A DNA stretch of 64,000 bases from Thalassospira sp. HJ (GCF_000948415.1 NZ_JYII01000007.1:1-64000); one strand, 5' to 3'; counted from the first letter of the stretch, positions 19,846 through 29,333 are shown. The notes: a model not told the origin generated them from the letters alone. A program made the numbers and translations.

Positions 19846-20837
19846 CAGTGATACCCCTCATCCCCGGTTTTGCCGCGGAATACCCAATAGGCATAGGCGG
19901 TGTAGGCCAGAATGATCGGCAGCAGCACCACAGCGCCCACCAGCATGAAGGCAAGGCTGTTTTCCGGTGCGGCTGCATCGCGGAAGGTGATCATCGGCGG
20001 CACGATATTGGGATAAAGCGTGATCCCGAAGCCGAGATAGCACAGGAAGAAAATGCCAAGCGTGATGCCAAAAACGGTCTTTTCACGCTTCTTGACCGCA
20101 TGCCATAGCCAATACAGTAAACCAACCGTCACAATCGGGATCGGGGCGAGATACAGCATGTTTGGCAGTTCAAACCAGCGCTGGGCATATGCCGGATTGA
20201 CGTAGGTCGTCATCAAAGACACCACGCCAAGATTTGCCGCCATCCAGATCACAGCCGGTTTGGCGAGGCGGCGCAGATTTCCCTGAAAATCGCCTTCCAT
20301 CTTCATGATCAGCCAGCCGGTGCCAAGCAGGCCATAGCCCACCACAACCGCGGTGGCGCAGAAGACCGAAAACGGGCTCAGCCAATCAAACGCACCGCCA
20401 ACGAAACGTCCGTTTTCAACGGCAATGCCTTCGATAAAGCCACCCAGCATCGCACCCTGCATGGCCGCAGCAATGATCGATCCGGCTGAAAAGGCAAAGT
20501 CCCAGTGTTTCTGATGGTTCTTGCTTTTAAACCGGAATTCGAATGCCACGCCCCGGAACACAAGGGCGAGTAACATGGTAAAGACCGGAATATAAAACGC
20601 CGTCATCAGCAACGAATAGGCCAGCGGGAAGGCGGCATAAAGGCCACCCCCGCCAAGGATCAGCCAGGTTTCATTACCATCCCAAACAGGTGCCACGGTG
20701 TTCATCATCCGCCCGCGTTTTGCAGGGTCCTTGATGAACGGGAACAGGATACCGACGCCAAGGTCAAAGCCATCAAGCGTGACATAGGAAAAGACGGCAA
20801 CCGCGATCAGCAGAACCCAGATCAGTTGATAGTCCAT
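19845..20837 (-). CDS. cydB: Cytochrome bd-type quinol oxidase subunit II
   Basis: CydB is the second core membrane subunit of a bd oxidase, which reduces oxygen with quinol and pumps no protons. It starts MDYQLIWVLLIAVAVFSYVT and then has LDGFDLGVGILFP and the conserved NTVAPVWDGNETWLI. Its nine or so helices and 330-residue length fit the shorter CIO branch. I chose ATG 20837: AGGAG lies 7 bases before it but only 1 base before the other in-frame ATG at 20843. It starts 3 bp after the cydA stop. Confidence 0.93.
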   Translation of the reverse strand: MDYQLIWVLLIAVAVFSYVTLDGFDLGVGILFPFIKDPAKRGRMMNTVAPVWDGNETWLILGGGGLYAAFPLAYSLLMTAFYIPVFTMLLALVFRGVAFEFRFKSKNHQKHWDFAFSAGSIIAAAMQGAMLGGFIEGIAVENGRFVGGAFDWLSPFSVFCATAVVVGYGLLGTGWLIMKMEGDFQGNLRRLAKPAVIWMAANLGVVSLMTTYVNPAYAQRWFELPNMLYLAPIPIVTVGLLYWLWHAVKKREKTVFGITLGIFFLCYLGFGITLYPNIVPPMITFRDAAAPENSLAFMLVGAVVLLPIILAYTAYAYWVFRGKTGDEGYH

Positions 20838-20839
20838 GA

Positions 20840-22228
20840 TCATTCTCCTGCGACTGGGGGATGGGCTGCGGTGGACTGACGGCCACCCGCACGCATGATT
20901 TCACTGTCTTCGGGCACATGGGCCGAACGCGGGTCCTTGACCATGGCGCGCAGGATATAGGCCGTGCCGACCCCGAACACGATGGCATAGACCAGCACAA
21001 AGGCGATCAGCGATCCGGCAATGGCCGTCGGAACGACCGGCGATCCGGCTTCTGACGTCCGCATCATGCCATAAACTACCCAGGGCTGACGCCCGACTTC
21101 GGTGGTAAACCAGCCTGCCAGAATGGCGATAAAGCCGCTGGGACCCATCAAAAGCGCAAAGCGATGCAAATAGCCGCAGCTATAAAGCTTCTTGCGCAGT
21201 CGTGCGATGACACTGGCAATACCCAGAAGCGCCATCAAAAGACCCAGCCCGACCATGATGCGGAAGGTCCAGAACACAATCGGCGCATTCGGGCGATCTT
21301 CGGGGGCGAAGTCCTTCAAGCCCGTGATCTTGCCATCCCATTCATGGGTCAGGATCAGGGATCCCAGCTTGGGGATTTCGACCGCGTATTTGGTTTCCTC
21401 TTCTTCCATGTCGGGCATGCCAAACAGGATCAGGGGCGCACCTTCGCGGGTTTCAAAATGCCCTTCCATCGCGGCCACTTTGGCCGGCTGATGTTCAAGG
21501 GTATTAAGACCATGCAAGTCACCGGCAAAAATCTGGATCGGGCCAAGGATGGCAGCCATCCACATTGCCATGGAAAACATGATTTTCGCGGCACGGTTCT
21601 CACGATCGCGGATCAAGTGCCATGCGCCAACCGCACCAACCACAAGGGCGGTGGTGAGGTAAGCCGCCAGCACCATATGCACCAGACGATAGGGGAAGCT
21701 TGGATTGAAGATTGCATCGATCCAGCTTGAAACAACCGCCCGGCCATTCTCAATGACATAGCCGTCCGGTGTCTGCATCCAGCTGTTGGCCGACAAGATC
21801 CAGAAGGCCGAGAAAAGCGTTCCGATCGCAACCATGGTGGTGGCGGTAAAGTGCAGCTTCGGTCCGACGCGGTTCAAACCAAACAGCATGATGCCAAGGA
21901 AACCGGCCTCAAGGAAGAAGGCGCTCAGCACCTCGTAAGCCAGAAGCGGGCCGATCACACCGCCGGTAAATTCGGAAAACGGTCCCCAGTTCGTGCCGAA
22001 CTGATAGGACATCACAATCCCGGATACCACGCCCATGCCAAAGGCAAGGGCAAAGATTTTCATCCAGAATTTGTATAGCGAAAGATAGGTCTGATCCTTG
22101 GTGCGCAGCCAGAGGGCTTCCAGCACAAACAGGAAGCTGGCCAGTCCGATGGTGAAAGACGGGAAGATAATGTGGAACGAGACGGTAAAGGCAAACTGTA
22201 TGCGCGCCAATAATTCTGCATCAAGCAT
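20840..22228 (-). CDS. cydA: Cytochrome bd-type quinol oxidase subunit I (CIO-like)
   Basis: CydA binds the three haems and the quinol. The 462 residues start MLDAELLARIQFAFTVSFHI, with haem ligand His19. GRQPWVVYGMMRT carries the conserved GRQPW and the Met ligand of haem b558, and the other ligand is probably the His in YRLVHMVLAAY. The Q-loop after GDLHGLNTLEHQPAK is short, lacking the long insert of E. coli CydA, as in cyanide-insensitive oxidases (CioA). GAGGACC precedes the ATG. First gene of the operon. Confidence 0.95.
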   Translation of the reverse strand: MLDAELLARIQFAFTVSFHIIFPSFTIGLASFLFVLEALWLRTKDQTYLSLYKFWMKIFALAFGMGVVSGIVMSYQFGTNWGPFSEFTGGVIGPLLAYEVLSAFFLEAGFLGIMLFGLNRVGPKLHFTATTMVAIGTLFSAFWILSANSWMQTPDGYVIENGRAVVSSWIDAIFNPSFPYRLVHMVLAAYLTTALVVGAVGAWHLIRDRENRAAKIMFSMAMWMAAILGPIQIFAGDLHGLNTLEHQPAKVAAMEGHFETREGAPLILFGMPDMEEEETKYAVEIPKLGSLILTHEWDGKITGLKDFAPEDRPNAPIVFWTFRIMVGLGLLMALLGIASVIARLRKKLYSCGYLHRFALLMGPSGFIAILAGWFTTEVGRQPWVVYGMMRTSEAGSPVVPTAIAGSLIAFVLVYAIVFGVGTAYILRAMVKDPRSAHVPEDSEIMRAGGRQSTAAHPPVAGE

Positions 22229-22381
22229 TGGCAGGGTCCTCTAAGGTGGCAAAGCCTCGGGACAACTCTGCATCTTCCGCGATCGGAAGTGCCCTTTGAC
22301 GGATGCATGTGTCTGTTTTGGGTGGCGCATGCACAGGTTGCCCTGTCAGAAAGACCATTAGAACCGACCCAAAAATGCTGC

Positions 22382-22397
22382 ATTGCGAATGCGCAAT
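22382..22397. promoter_or_regulatory. Palindrome upstream of cydA
   Basis: ATTGCG-AATG-CGCAAT lies in the 206-bp interval between the cydA start and the LysR gene end. It could be an operator; no FNR or ArcA-like site was recognised. Confidence 0.3.
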
Positions 22398-22434
22398 TTA
22401 CATTTGGAATATTTTTAAATTCGATTGTAGCGAT

Positions 22435-23328
22435 CTAATCCCGTGCGCCTGAAAGACAGAGTTTCTCAAGTGCCAGCGAACTTTGCGTTTGCTGGCGTTC
22501 CTTGTGGCGGAGCACCATGAATTTGCGCGGCGGGATCGGGAAGTTTGCGCGTGCAAGGCGGCCTTGGGCGATCAGAGAGCTGACCGCGAACTGCGAAACA
22601 GCGGTGGCGGCGATGCCGTTTTCAACTGCGGTAATGACCGCCTCGTTGCTTGGCAGGATGAGGGCGGTACGCAGGCGTGCGGGGTCGACGCCGTGATCGC
22701 GAAGCGCGGTTTCGAATTCCGATCTGGTGCCCGACCCGGCTTCGCGCAAGATCCAGTTGGTCTGGGTAACAAGCGCCTGCGGGGTCAGGGTTCTGCCATT
22801 GGCCCAGGGGTGTTTGGGGGAGACGACAATCACCAATGCGTCTTCGGCAACTTCGCGCTTGGCAAGGGCGGGTTCATCAATATCACCCTCGATAAAGCCG
22901 ATATCGGCGGCCCCGCCGCGCACGGCATCAGATACGGTTTTGGTGTTGCCAATTGTCAGGCGGATTTCAATGCCGGGATACTGGTCATGGAATTTCATCA
23001 GGAATGGCGGCAGCCAGTAACTGGCAATCGTCTGACTGGCATAGACATTAAGTTCGCCGCGCTGCATGCCGCCGAGTTCGGCGAGCGTCAGTTCAGCCGC
23101 GCGTGCACGCGCCAGCGTTGATTTGGCTTCATCGAGGAACATGCGTCCGGTCTGGGTCAACTCAATACGGCGTCCAACCCGGTTAAACAGTGCCACGCCA
23201 TAAAAACCTTCAAGGTTCTTGATGGCAGAACTGACCGCCGATGGCGTAAGCCCAATCGCCTCGGCCGCGCGGGTCAGATGTTCGCGTTCGGCAACCGCGA
23301 CAAAGATCTGAAGCTGTTCGAGTGTCAT
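22435..23328 (-). CDS. LysR-type regulator, YeiE/CysL-like
   Basis: The DNA-binding domain is at the N-terminus (MTLEQLQIFVAVAEREHLTR, then AAEAIGLTPSAVSSAIKNLE), followed by a two-lobed effector domain of about 210 residues. I chose ATG 23328; the ORF stays open upstream through a palindromic repeat, but the family starts here. It is divergent from a YeiH-family transporter gene, the same pairing as yeiE-yeiH in enterobacteria, where YeiE responds to sulfite. It therefore probably controls that neighbour through the palindrome at 23465-23495. Confidence 0.88.
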   Translation of the reverse strand: MTLEQLQIFVAVAEREHLTRAAEAIGLTPSAVSSAIKNLEGFYGVALFNRVGRRIELTQTGRMFLDEAKSTLARARAAELTLAELGGMQRGELNVYASQTIASYWLPPFLMKFHDQYPGIEIRLTIGNTKTVSDAVRGGAADIGFIEGDIDEPALAKREVAEDALVIVVSPKHPWANGRTLTPQALVTQTNWILREAGSGTRSEFETALRDHGVDPARLRTALILPSNEAVITAVENGIAATAVSQFAVSSLIAQGRLARANFPIPPRKFMVLRHKERQQTQSSLALEKLCLSGARD

Positions 23329-23363
23329 CATGGTGACGGCATATTCCAATCTGCTTTGACGTC

Positions 23364-23436
23364 TTTCCCGCGTAGGCGGGAAACTCTTGAATGTGCGGTT
23401 CCAGATTCCGGCTCGGCGCAATGCGCCGTCCGGAAT
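23364..23436. repeat. REP-like double hairpin
   Basis: TTTCCCGC-GTAG-GCGGGAAA (23364-23383) and ATTCCGG...GGCGCA-A-TGCGCC...CCGGAAT (23405-23436) are adjacent stem-loops. The attcccgc/gcgggaat style is typical of dispersed palindromic elements in proteobacterial genomes. Confidence 0.5.
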
Positions 23437-23464
23437 GACGGAGGGTTGTCCTGATAAGCTACAC

Positions 23465-23495
23465 ATATTTCATTCGATTAAATCGAATGAAATAT
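23465..23495. promoter_or_regulatory. Perfect palindrome, probable LysR operator
   Basis: The arms ATATTTCATTCGATT and its exact complement flank a single A. The site is midway between the divergent lysR and yeiH starts, about 70 bp before yeiH. It contains ATTCG-N7-CGAAT, the kind of interrupted dyad bound by LysR-type regulators. Confidence 0.7.
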
Positions 23496-23566
23496 GAATT
23501 TTTATTCGATGGAAGTAAATGGTTGAGCGTGAGATTTTCTGACTGTGATCGAAACACAGGAAAATC

Positions 23567-24571
23567 ATGTTTTTTACCACCCGCATCAAACCGATCCTGC
23601 CCGGGCTTGCCGTGACCCTTCTGGTCGCACTCGCCGCCAAGCTGGCCGAACATGCCGAGCGTGTTCTGTTCGGGCGTGGCTGGGTGGAAAGTCTGGTCTT
23701 TGCCATTCTGATCGGGGTGGTGGTGCGATCCGTGTTTGGTCTGGCCCCACGCTATTTTGCCGGGATCCGGTTTTGCGCCAAGACCGTGCTTGAAATCGCC
23801 ATTGTGTTGCTGGGCGCATCCATCAGTGCGCAGGCCATCGGATCGGCCGGCGGTGGGCTGGTCGCATCGATCATTGTGGTCGTCTGTATCAGCCTGTTTG
23901 TCAGCTACCATATCGGTCGTGCGCTTGGTCTTTCAAACCATCTTTCGATGCTGGTCGCGTGCGGCAATTCGATCTGTGGCAATTCGGCGATTGCGGCAAC
24001 CGCACCGGTGATTGAGGCGCAATCGGATGATGTCGCCGCCTCGATTTCCTTTACGGCAGTTCTCGGTGTGCTGTTTGTCTTTGTCCTGCCGATGCTCCAT
24101 GCCGGGCTTGGATTGTCGGCAACCCAATACGGGATCTTTTCGGGCCTTACCGTCTATGCCGTGCCGCAGGTTCTGGCGGCAACCGCACCGGCCGGGACCC
24201 TTGCGGTGCAGGTTGGCACTTTGGTCAAGCTGATCCGGGTTTTAATGCTGGGTCCGGTGATCTTTTCCTTGGCGCTGATTGGCGGTCGGGCGCGTGAAAC
24301 CAGGCTTCCGATTGCGCAGGTTGTGCCATGGTTCATCATCGGCTTTATCGCCATGATGGGGGCCTGTTCGCTTGATCTGATCCCGGATGTTGCCCGCACA
24401 CCGATCAAGACCACCTCGTCCTTCCTGACCATCCTTGCCATGGCGGCCCTTGGGTTGAGTGTCGATATCCGCAATATCTTGCATGTCGGCTGTCGGGTGG
24501 TGGTGGCAGCCCTTTTGTCGTTAGTGTTTTTATGTTTATTAAGCTCGGTCGTTTTGGGAATTGTAAACTGA
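23567..24571 (+). CDS. YeiH/UPF0324 family transporter (putative sulfate exporter)
   Basis: The 334-residue inner-membrane protein has about ten helices. Family marks are the glycine-rich turn FGLAPRYFAGIRFCAK, the Asn-rich VACGNSICGNSAIAATAPVI and a repeat-like VPQVLAATAPAG. The family is annotated as putative sulfate exporter; the function is not firmly established. AGGAAAATC precedes the ATG. The divergent LysR regulator and nearby cysD/cysNC make sulfur-compound export reasonable. A strong terminator follows. Confidence 0.85.
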   Translation: MFFTTRIKPILPGLAVTLLVALAAKLAEHAERVLFGRGWVESLVFAILIGVVVRSVFGLAPRYFAGIRFCAKTVLEIAIVLLGASISAQAIGSAGGGLVASIIVVVCISLFVSYHIGRALGLSNHLSMLVACGNSICGNSAIAATAPVIEAQSDDVAASISFTAVLGVLFVFVLPMLHAGLGLSATQYGIFSGLTVYAVPQVLAATAPAGTLAVQVGTLVKLIRVLMLGPVIFSLALIGGRARETRLPIAQVVPWFIIGFIAMMGACSLDLIPDVARTPIKTTSSFLTILAMAALGLSVDIRNILHVGCRVVVAALLSLVFLCLLSSVVLGIVN

Positions 24572-24592
24572 CGGTCAGGTCGAGTTTGGAAG

Positions 24593-24628
24593 TAAAAAAA
24601 AAGGGGAAGCGAACTTCCCCTTTTTTTT
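24593..24628. terminator. Bidirectional Rho-independent terminator
   Basis: A9-GGGGAAG-CGAA-CTTCCCC-T8 forms a long perfect stem usable on both strands. It closes the yeiH transcript and also faces the Rel gene ending at 24851. Confidence 0.92.
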
Positions 24629-24850
24629 AGGTGTTTTTTTATAGCGATGTAACGATCAACTCATTCGCAATGAATGTCGCCGCCGTTCGGTTTCCGATTG
24701 ATCAAAGTCATACTCCCTTGGTTGATGGTCGATGCGTAACAGTATTTGCCACTATTTTGAAAAACACTATCACACTTGTTGATGACGAAATTCTAGATGG
24801 AAATGTGTTAAATTTTAAGGTGCATTTTTCGAGGATACGATTCTCGCAAG

Positions 24851-26710
24851 CTAACCACTTAATTTTGCCGAGCTAATTACGTCGTCGACAATTGAGTGGG
24901 TGTCGCTTGGTAGAAAGCGTTTCACGTTCAATAGGGATACTCGTTGCCCATATGCGTTCCTCTGAGCGATCATAATTAGCGAATCTACCAGTTGATCATG
25001 TTTTAGTATCGCTTTGATTTCCTCTCCCAGTAGCTGGTATGCTTTCCATAACGTGTCAAGAGAATAGATGGCTGTGTGTGTGTGTGTTTCTAGAAGGCTA
25101 TCTAGATTGGTGCAAATTTTAAGAAGCTCTTGCTTGTCGGCCTTCTTTTGTGAATTTGACGCCTGTATTTTTCTCATCAAGAAATAAACGTGATTGTTCA
25201 GCGCTTTTCTGCGTTCGCCAGCATCTAGCCCAAGTTCCTCAGCTCGGTTGTAGGCTAGTTGACTTAACCTAATGGCTTCGTCGATAGAATGAAAATCTGT
25301 CGTCTTACCTGTGGTGTCACGTTCGAAAATTAGCCAATTCGTGTAGCCGATATTTCGCGGGACTGCTGCGTGTATCCAGTCACGTGAGCCTACTGTGCTG
25401 TCTCTAGAAATTCGCTGAGCAGCTTGTTGGAGCCAAGCAAGTGACTCCTCGAGATTGTCATTGTTTCTCTCTAGAAGGCCACAACGGTAAGCGGCGAGAG
25501 TATCATCTCTAAATTGCTCAGCAACTTGCCGGTAAATAGTGATAGCTTGGTTTATTTCTTCGATGCTATCCGGGTCGTGACAGAAGGCTATTTCCATGTT
25601 TATGTGATATTCTACATCTCGGTCATCTTCTGTCTGCCGGTTTAGCTGGTCTGTAGTAAGTTTAGACTTCACTTTTTCTAGTAGCGCACGAGTTTCACGC
25701 ATTTTGCTGCGATGTTCTGCTGGGCTGGTCTCATTGATTGCCGAATCACGTAACTCATAGACTTCTCGCAGTAGGCTATGATGCTCAGAAGGTAATACAT
25801 CAAATAAAATCGGTAAGGTTTCGTCCGCTGAATCAATTGACTTATTCGCATCTTCGTCAGCGAACTTTGCTGCATCAATTGCGTTTCGTTTAATGAGGCT
25901 TGCGTGCTGTGAGCAACCATCCGCGAATGCTTTTAATGCGTTAAGGTGCGGTCGCCATTGCGCTACGAAGCGGTTCTCCTCTCCTTCTTCTTCGCGGCGC
26001 GCTATATACCTTAATGAATGATCAATCTCTCCCCAAGCCTCCTCGAATATATCGCGAATTTGTATTTCAAATGCGATATCCTTGGGTTTGGTGCGTGAGG
26101 AGTTTCCTGTGCCAGAGTTAGACTCAACGTATGCTACAATGTGTATAGACGAGTACCCGCTTTTTTTATTCTCTGGCCCTTCTGTCTCAACTTCGTATGC
26201 GCCATTTTCAAATGTTAAATTCGCATTGTTTATAATGGATTGAACTTTTACGTGAACTGAGTTTTCTTCATCTTTAGGGCGGTTTGTGTATATTTTTGCC
26301 TCAAAAATTCTTCCTTTTCTAATAGGGTTTTCTTCGTGTTTGTGGTTAATAATATCAATTAAATCTTTTACAACTTGTACTATGTCGGATTGAAATATAG
26401 TTACTATTCTAATTCCAAATCCATCTGTCATGTGATGTATTTCATATCTCCAGTTGTCAGATCCTTTTTGAGCTCCTTTCCTTTTTCTTTTAACTTTTGA
26501 AATTATTCCCTCAGTTGATTTTGTTCTGCTCTTTAATGCATAGATATAACTCTTCTCTGAGAACCGAATTTTTCTCAAGTAGGTCATTACTTGGTCTTCG
26601 ATATCCAAGCATGCCTCATGCAGAGCTGACGCTTTTGGGCGTAGTTCGTTGTCAGGAGTACGATGAGTTTTTCCCCGTGAGGTAGCGTTTTTGACGTTAT
26701 CAGGTGTCAT
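24851..26710 (-). CDS. RelA/SpoT-domain protein with helical repeat C-terminus
   Basis: The 619-residue protein is AT-rich and accessory. Residues about 45-235 form a RelA/SpoT (p)ppGpp-synthetase-type domain: MTDGFGIRIV with Asp96, KSGYSSIHIVAY with Tyr186, and FEIQIRDIFEEAWGEIDHSL with Glu215, Glu228 and His231. Catalytic residues look intact, and there is no HD hydrolase, TGS or ACT domain. Residues about 350-600 are helical and TPR-like (IYRQVAEQFRDDTLAAYRCG). It is a single-gene insert between two terminators. I infer a nucleotide pyrophosphokinase, perhaps a growth-arrest or anti-phage factor. Confidence 0.8.
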   Translation of the reverse strand: MTPDNVKNATSRGKTHRTPDNELRPKASALHEACLDIEDQVMTYLRKIRFSEKSYIYALKSRTKSTEGIISKVKRKRKGAQKGSDNWRYEIHHMTDGFGIRIVTIFQSDIVQVVKDLIDIINHKHEENPIRKGRIFEAKIYTNRPKDEENSVHVKVQSIINNANLTFENGAYEVETEGPENKKSGYSSIHIVAYVESNSGTGNSSRTKPKDIAFEIQIRDIFEEAWGEIDHSLRYIARREEEGEENRFVAQWRPHLNALKAFADGCSQHASLIKRNAIDAAKFADEDANKSIDSADETLPILFDVLPSEHHSLLREVYELRDSAINETSPAEHRSKMRETRALLEKVKSKLTTDQLNRQTEDDRDVEYHINMEIAFCHDPDSIEEINQAITIYRQVAEQFRDDTLAAYRCGLLERNNDNLEESLAWLQQAAQRISRDSTVGSRDWIHAAVPRNIGYTNWLIFERDTTGKTTDFHSIDEAIRLSQLAYNRAEELGLDAGERRKALNNHVYFLMRKIQASNSQKKADKQELLKICTNLDSLLETHTHTAIYSLDTLWKAYQLLGEEIKAILKHDQLVDSLIMIAQRNAYGQRVSLLNVKRFLPSDTHSIVDDVISSAKLSG

Positions 26711-26790
26711 GTGTTTCGCCTTTTTCTATATTAGGTGCGCGTAGTAAATCATAGGTTGTTTTTTTTTGTCAAAATTTACTTTTTGGTGTA

Positions 26791-26827
26791 AAAAAAGCCC
26801 GCTGCCAGAATGGGGGTGGCGGCGGGC
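26791..26827 (-). terminator. Terminator of the ALDH-DUF779 transcript
   Basis: GCCCGCCGCC pairs with GGCAGCGGGC (one G-T pair) and runs into TTTTTT on the minus strand, about 150 bp beyond the DUF779 stop. Confidence 0.8.
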
Positions 26828-26973
26828 CAGGAGGAAGAAGCTTCGCATTTTTGGGGATGTGACAGCCTCTTCTGGCGTTTCGTTGGGGGGATAAACACCG
26901 TGGGAGGCGGTGCAGGTAAACGAAACGCCGCAGGAAGGGAAAGTTCCTGTCGTCCTTTGGTTGTTGTTATTTC

Positions 26974-27381
26974 CTAGGCTTCGATCGGGTTTGTCTCTTC
27001 GAACGATTTCAAGGCCTTCCATTCATCGTCACTAAAGATGCGCGATCGGGTCAGGAAGCGTTTGCCTTCCGGCCCTTCAAGCGAAAACATGCCGCCGCGC
27101 CCGTCGACCACATCAATGATCAACTGGGTGTGACGCCAATATTCGAACTGCGCGCGCCCGATATAGAACGGGCTGCCTTCGATCTCACCCAGCAGCACAT
27201 CCTGATCGCCGGTTTTGAATTCCCCATCGGGAAAGCACATCGGCGCGCTGCCATCGCAACAGCCCCCGGACTGATGAAACATCACCGGCCCGTGGATATC
27301 CTTGAGCTTCCTGATCAGTTGGGTTGCGGCATCCGTCGCAATTACCCTGTCAGGTACGGTATCTGATCCGGTCAATGTCAC
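26974..27381 (-). CDS. DUF779 protein, partner of aldehyde dehydrogenase
   Basis: The 135-residue cytoplasmic protein has the DUF779 hallmark FHQSGGCCDGSAPMCFPDGE; its Cys pair and nearby Cys could bind a metal or take part in redox chemistry. DUF779 genes regularly follow acetaldehyde-type aldehyde dehydrogenases, as here, 67 bp after the aldehyde dehydrogenase stop. The molecular role is unknown to me. Confidence 0.85.
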   Translation of the reverse strand: MTLTGSDTVPDRVIATDAATQLIRKLKDIHGPVMFHQSGGCCDGSAPMCFPDGEFKTGDQDVLLGEIEGSPFYIGRAQFEYWRHTQLIIDVVDGRGGMFSLEGPEGKRFLTRSRIFSDDEWKALKSFEETNPIEA

Positions 27382-27448
27382 CTCCTTCTTTGCAAAAGGC
27401 GACCGGACGCAAGGTGGTGCCTCGCGTCCGGGTGTGAAGTGGGTCGGA

Positions 27449-28969
27449 TCAGAAGAAGCCCATCGGTTTCGGATCGTAGGAAACCAGAAGGTTCTTGGTC
27501 TGCTGATAGTGGTTCATCATCATCTTGTGGTTTTCACGACCGATGCCCGATTGCTTGTAGCCGCCAAAGGCCGCGTGCGCCGGATAAAGGTGATAGCAGT
27601 TGGTCCACACACGACCGGCCTTGATGTCACGGCCGAAGCGGTATGAACGGTTGGCATCACGGGTCCAGACACCAGCGCCAAGGCCATACAGCGTGTCATT
27701 GGCGATATGAAGGGCTTCGGCCTCATCCTTGAAGGTGGTCGCCGACACAACCGGGCCAAAGATTTCCTCCTGGAAGATCCGCATGCGGTTGTGACCCTTG
27801 AAGATGGTCGGCTGGATATAGAACCCACCAGAAAGATCACCGCCCAGATCGGCCTTGTCACCGCCACAGAGGACTTCGGCACCTTCCTGTTTGCCGATAT
27901 CCAGATAGGACATGATTTTTTCCATCTGCTCGTTTGATACCTGCGCACCCATCATGGTGTCGGTATCAAGCGGGTTACCCTGTTTGATGCTGGCAACACG
28001 CGACAGAACGCTGTCCATGAACTTGTCATAGATGCTTTCCTGAATGATCGCCCGCGACGGGCAAGTGCAAACTTCCCCTTGGTTAAGGGCAAACATTGCC
28101 ATGCCTTCTGCGGCTTTCTGACGGAAATCATCATCAGACGCCATGATGTCTTCAAAGAATACGTTTGGCGATTTTCCGCCAAGCTCAAGGGTTACGGGAA
28201 TGATGTTTTCCGATGCATATTGCATGATCAGACGACCGGTGGTGGTTTCACCGGTAAAGGCGACTTTGGCCACACGGTTGCTTTGTGCCAGCGGTTTTCC
28301 GGCTTCAACGCCGAAGCCCTGAACAACGTTCAAGACGCCTGCCGGGATCAGATCGGAAACCAGTTCCAGAAGAACGCAGATCGATGCCGGGGTCTGTTCG
28401 GCCGGTTTCAGGACAACGCAGTTACCAGCAGCCAGTGCCGGGGCCAGTTTCCAGGCCGCCATCAGGATCGGGAAGTTCCACGGAATGATCTGACCGACCA
28501 CGCCAAGCGGTTCGTGGAAGTGATAGGCGACTGTGTTGTCATCAATCTCGCCAAGCGATCCTTCCTGGGCGCGAATAGCACCGGCGAAATAGCGGAAATG
28601 GTCAATGGCAAGTGGAATATCAGCGGCAAGCGTTTCACGCACGGCCTTGCCGTTATCCCAGGCATCGGCGACGGCCAGCATTTCAAGATTGGCTTCCATA
28701 CGATCAGCAATCTTGTTGAGCATGTTTGCGCGTTCTGTCGGAGATGTTTTACCCCAGGCCGGGAAGGCGGCATGGGCCGCATCCAGTGCCTTTTCGATGT
28801 CTTCGCTGCTGGAGCGCGGCATTTCACAGAATGGTTTGCCATTCACCGGCGAGACATTTTCAAAGTACTGACCCTTGGCAGGGGCGACCCATTCACCGCC
28901 GATGAAGTTCTCATAACGGCCTTTGAAACTGACCGGGCTGCCTGCGTCATTTGGATTCTTGTAGATCAT
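27449..28969 (-). CDS. NAD-dependent aldehyde dehydrogenase (AcoD/AldB/ExaC type)
   Basis: The enzyme oxidises an aldehyde, probably acetaldehyde, to the acid. The 506 residues contain the NAD motif [28 protein letters not shown], the general base Glu262 in LELGGKS, and catalytic Cys301 in [10 protein letters not shown] chose ATG 28969 with GGAGGAACCCAA ahead; the ORF extends upstream but only through promoter DNA. A sigma-54 promoter lies about 65 bp upstream. A divergent AcoR-like activator indicates induction by the substrate alcohol or aldehyde. Confidence 0.93.
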   Translation of the reverse strand: MIYKNPNDAGSPVSFKGRYENFIGGEWVAPAKGQYFENVSPVNGKPFCEMPRSSSEDIEKALDAAHAAFPAWGKTSPTERANMLNKIADRMEANLEMLAVADAWDNGKAVRETLAADIPLAIDHFRYFAGAIRAQEGSLGEIDDNTVAYHFHEPLGVVGQIIPWNFPILMAAWKLAPALAAGNCVVLKPAEQTPASICVLLELVSDLIPAGVLNVVQGFGVEAGKPLAQSNRVAKVAFTGETTTGRLIMQYASENIIPVTLELGGKSPNVFFEDIMASDDDFRQKAAEGMAMFALNQGEVCTCPSRAIIQESIYDKFMDSVLSRVASIKQGNPLDTDTMMGAQVSNEQMEKIMSYLDIGKQEGAEVLCGGDKADLGGDLSGGFYIQPTIFKGHNRMRIFQEEIFGPVVSATTFKDEAEALHIANDTLYGLGAGVWTRDANRSYRFGRDIKAGRVWTNCYHLYPAHAAFGGYKQSGIGRENHKMMMNHYQQTKNLLVSYDPKPMGFF

Positions 28970-29034
28970 TTGGGTTCCTCCGAGATAACGGACGATTTTC
29001 CGTCCGCGTTTTTGTTTGTGACGCCGCCTTACCC

Positions 29035-29049
29035 GCAAAGGTCATGCCA
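29035..29049 (-). promoter_or_regulatory. Sigma-54 promoter of the aldehyde dehydrogenase gene
   Basis: Read on the minus strand, TGGCATG-ACCT-TTGC matches the -24/-12 consensus TGGCACG-N4-TTGC with one difference. It is placed about 65 bp before the ALDH start and is consistent with the divergent sigma-54-dependent activator gene. Confidence 0.8.
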
Positions 29050-29144
29050 CTTACGAATTTTCATGCCAGTTTCGCAAAAAGAACCCGTTTTCCAGATAGT
29101 TGAACCTTTCCAATTCAAAGCACCGTTTTGCGCCATTCGTGCCA

Positions 29145-29187
29145 TTGGAACAGGGCGGATGGCACAAATTGTTCCAAAAATGGAACA
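29145..29187. promoter_or_regulatory. Upstream activator sites for the sigma-54 regulator
   Basis: TTGGAACA (29145-29152), then TGTTCCA-AAAA-TGGAACA (29170-29187). The repeated inverted TGGAACA half-sites lie about 100-150 bp upstream of the sigma-54 promoter, the usual place for enhancer sites. Confidence 0.65.
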
Positions 29188-29333
29188 GTCATGGTTTTGC
29201 CCGATTTTGCGCGCGAAACTGTTTGCTATGAACGCATTTAAGTGTGTTACGATTAACGCTGTGATCGGCTGTGGCAAAAGCCACGCACCGGAAAAATCCG
29301 GGCCAAAACACCGACACAAGGGAGATAGCGTCT

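Noticed and set aside
24631-24876. Small plus-strand ORF (81 codons) next to the Rel-domain gene, considered as an antitoxin
   Set aside because: It starts right after a terminator with no ribosome-binding site, overlaps the 3' end of the Rel gene and resembles no antitoxin.
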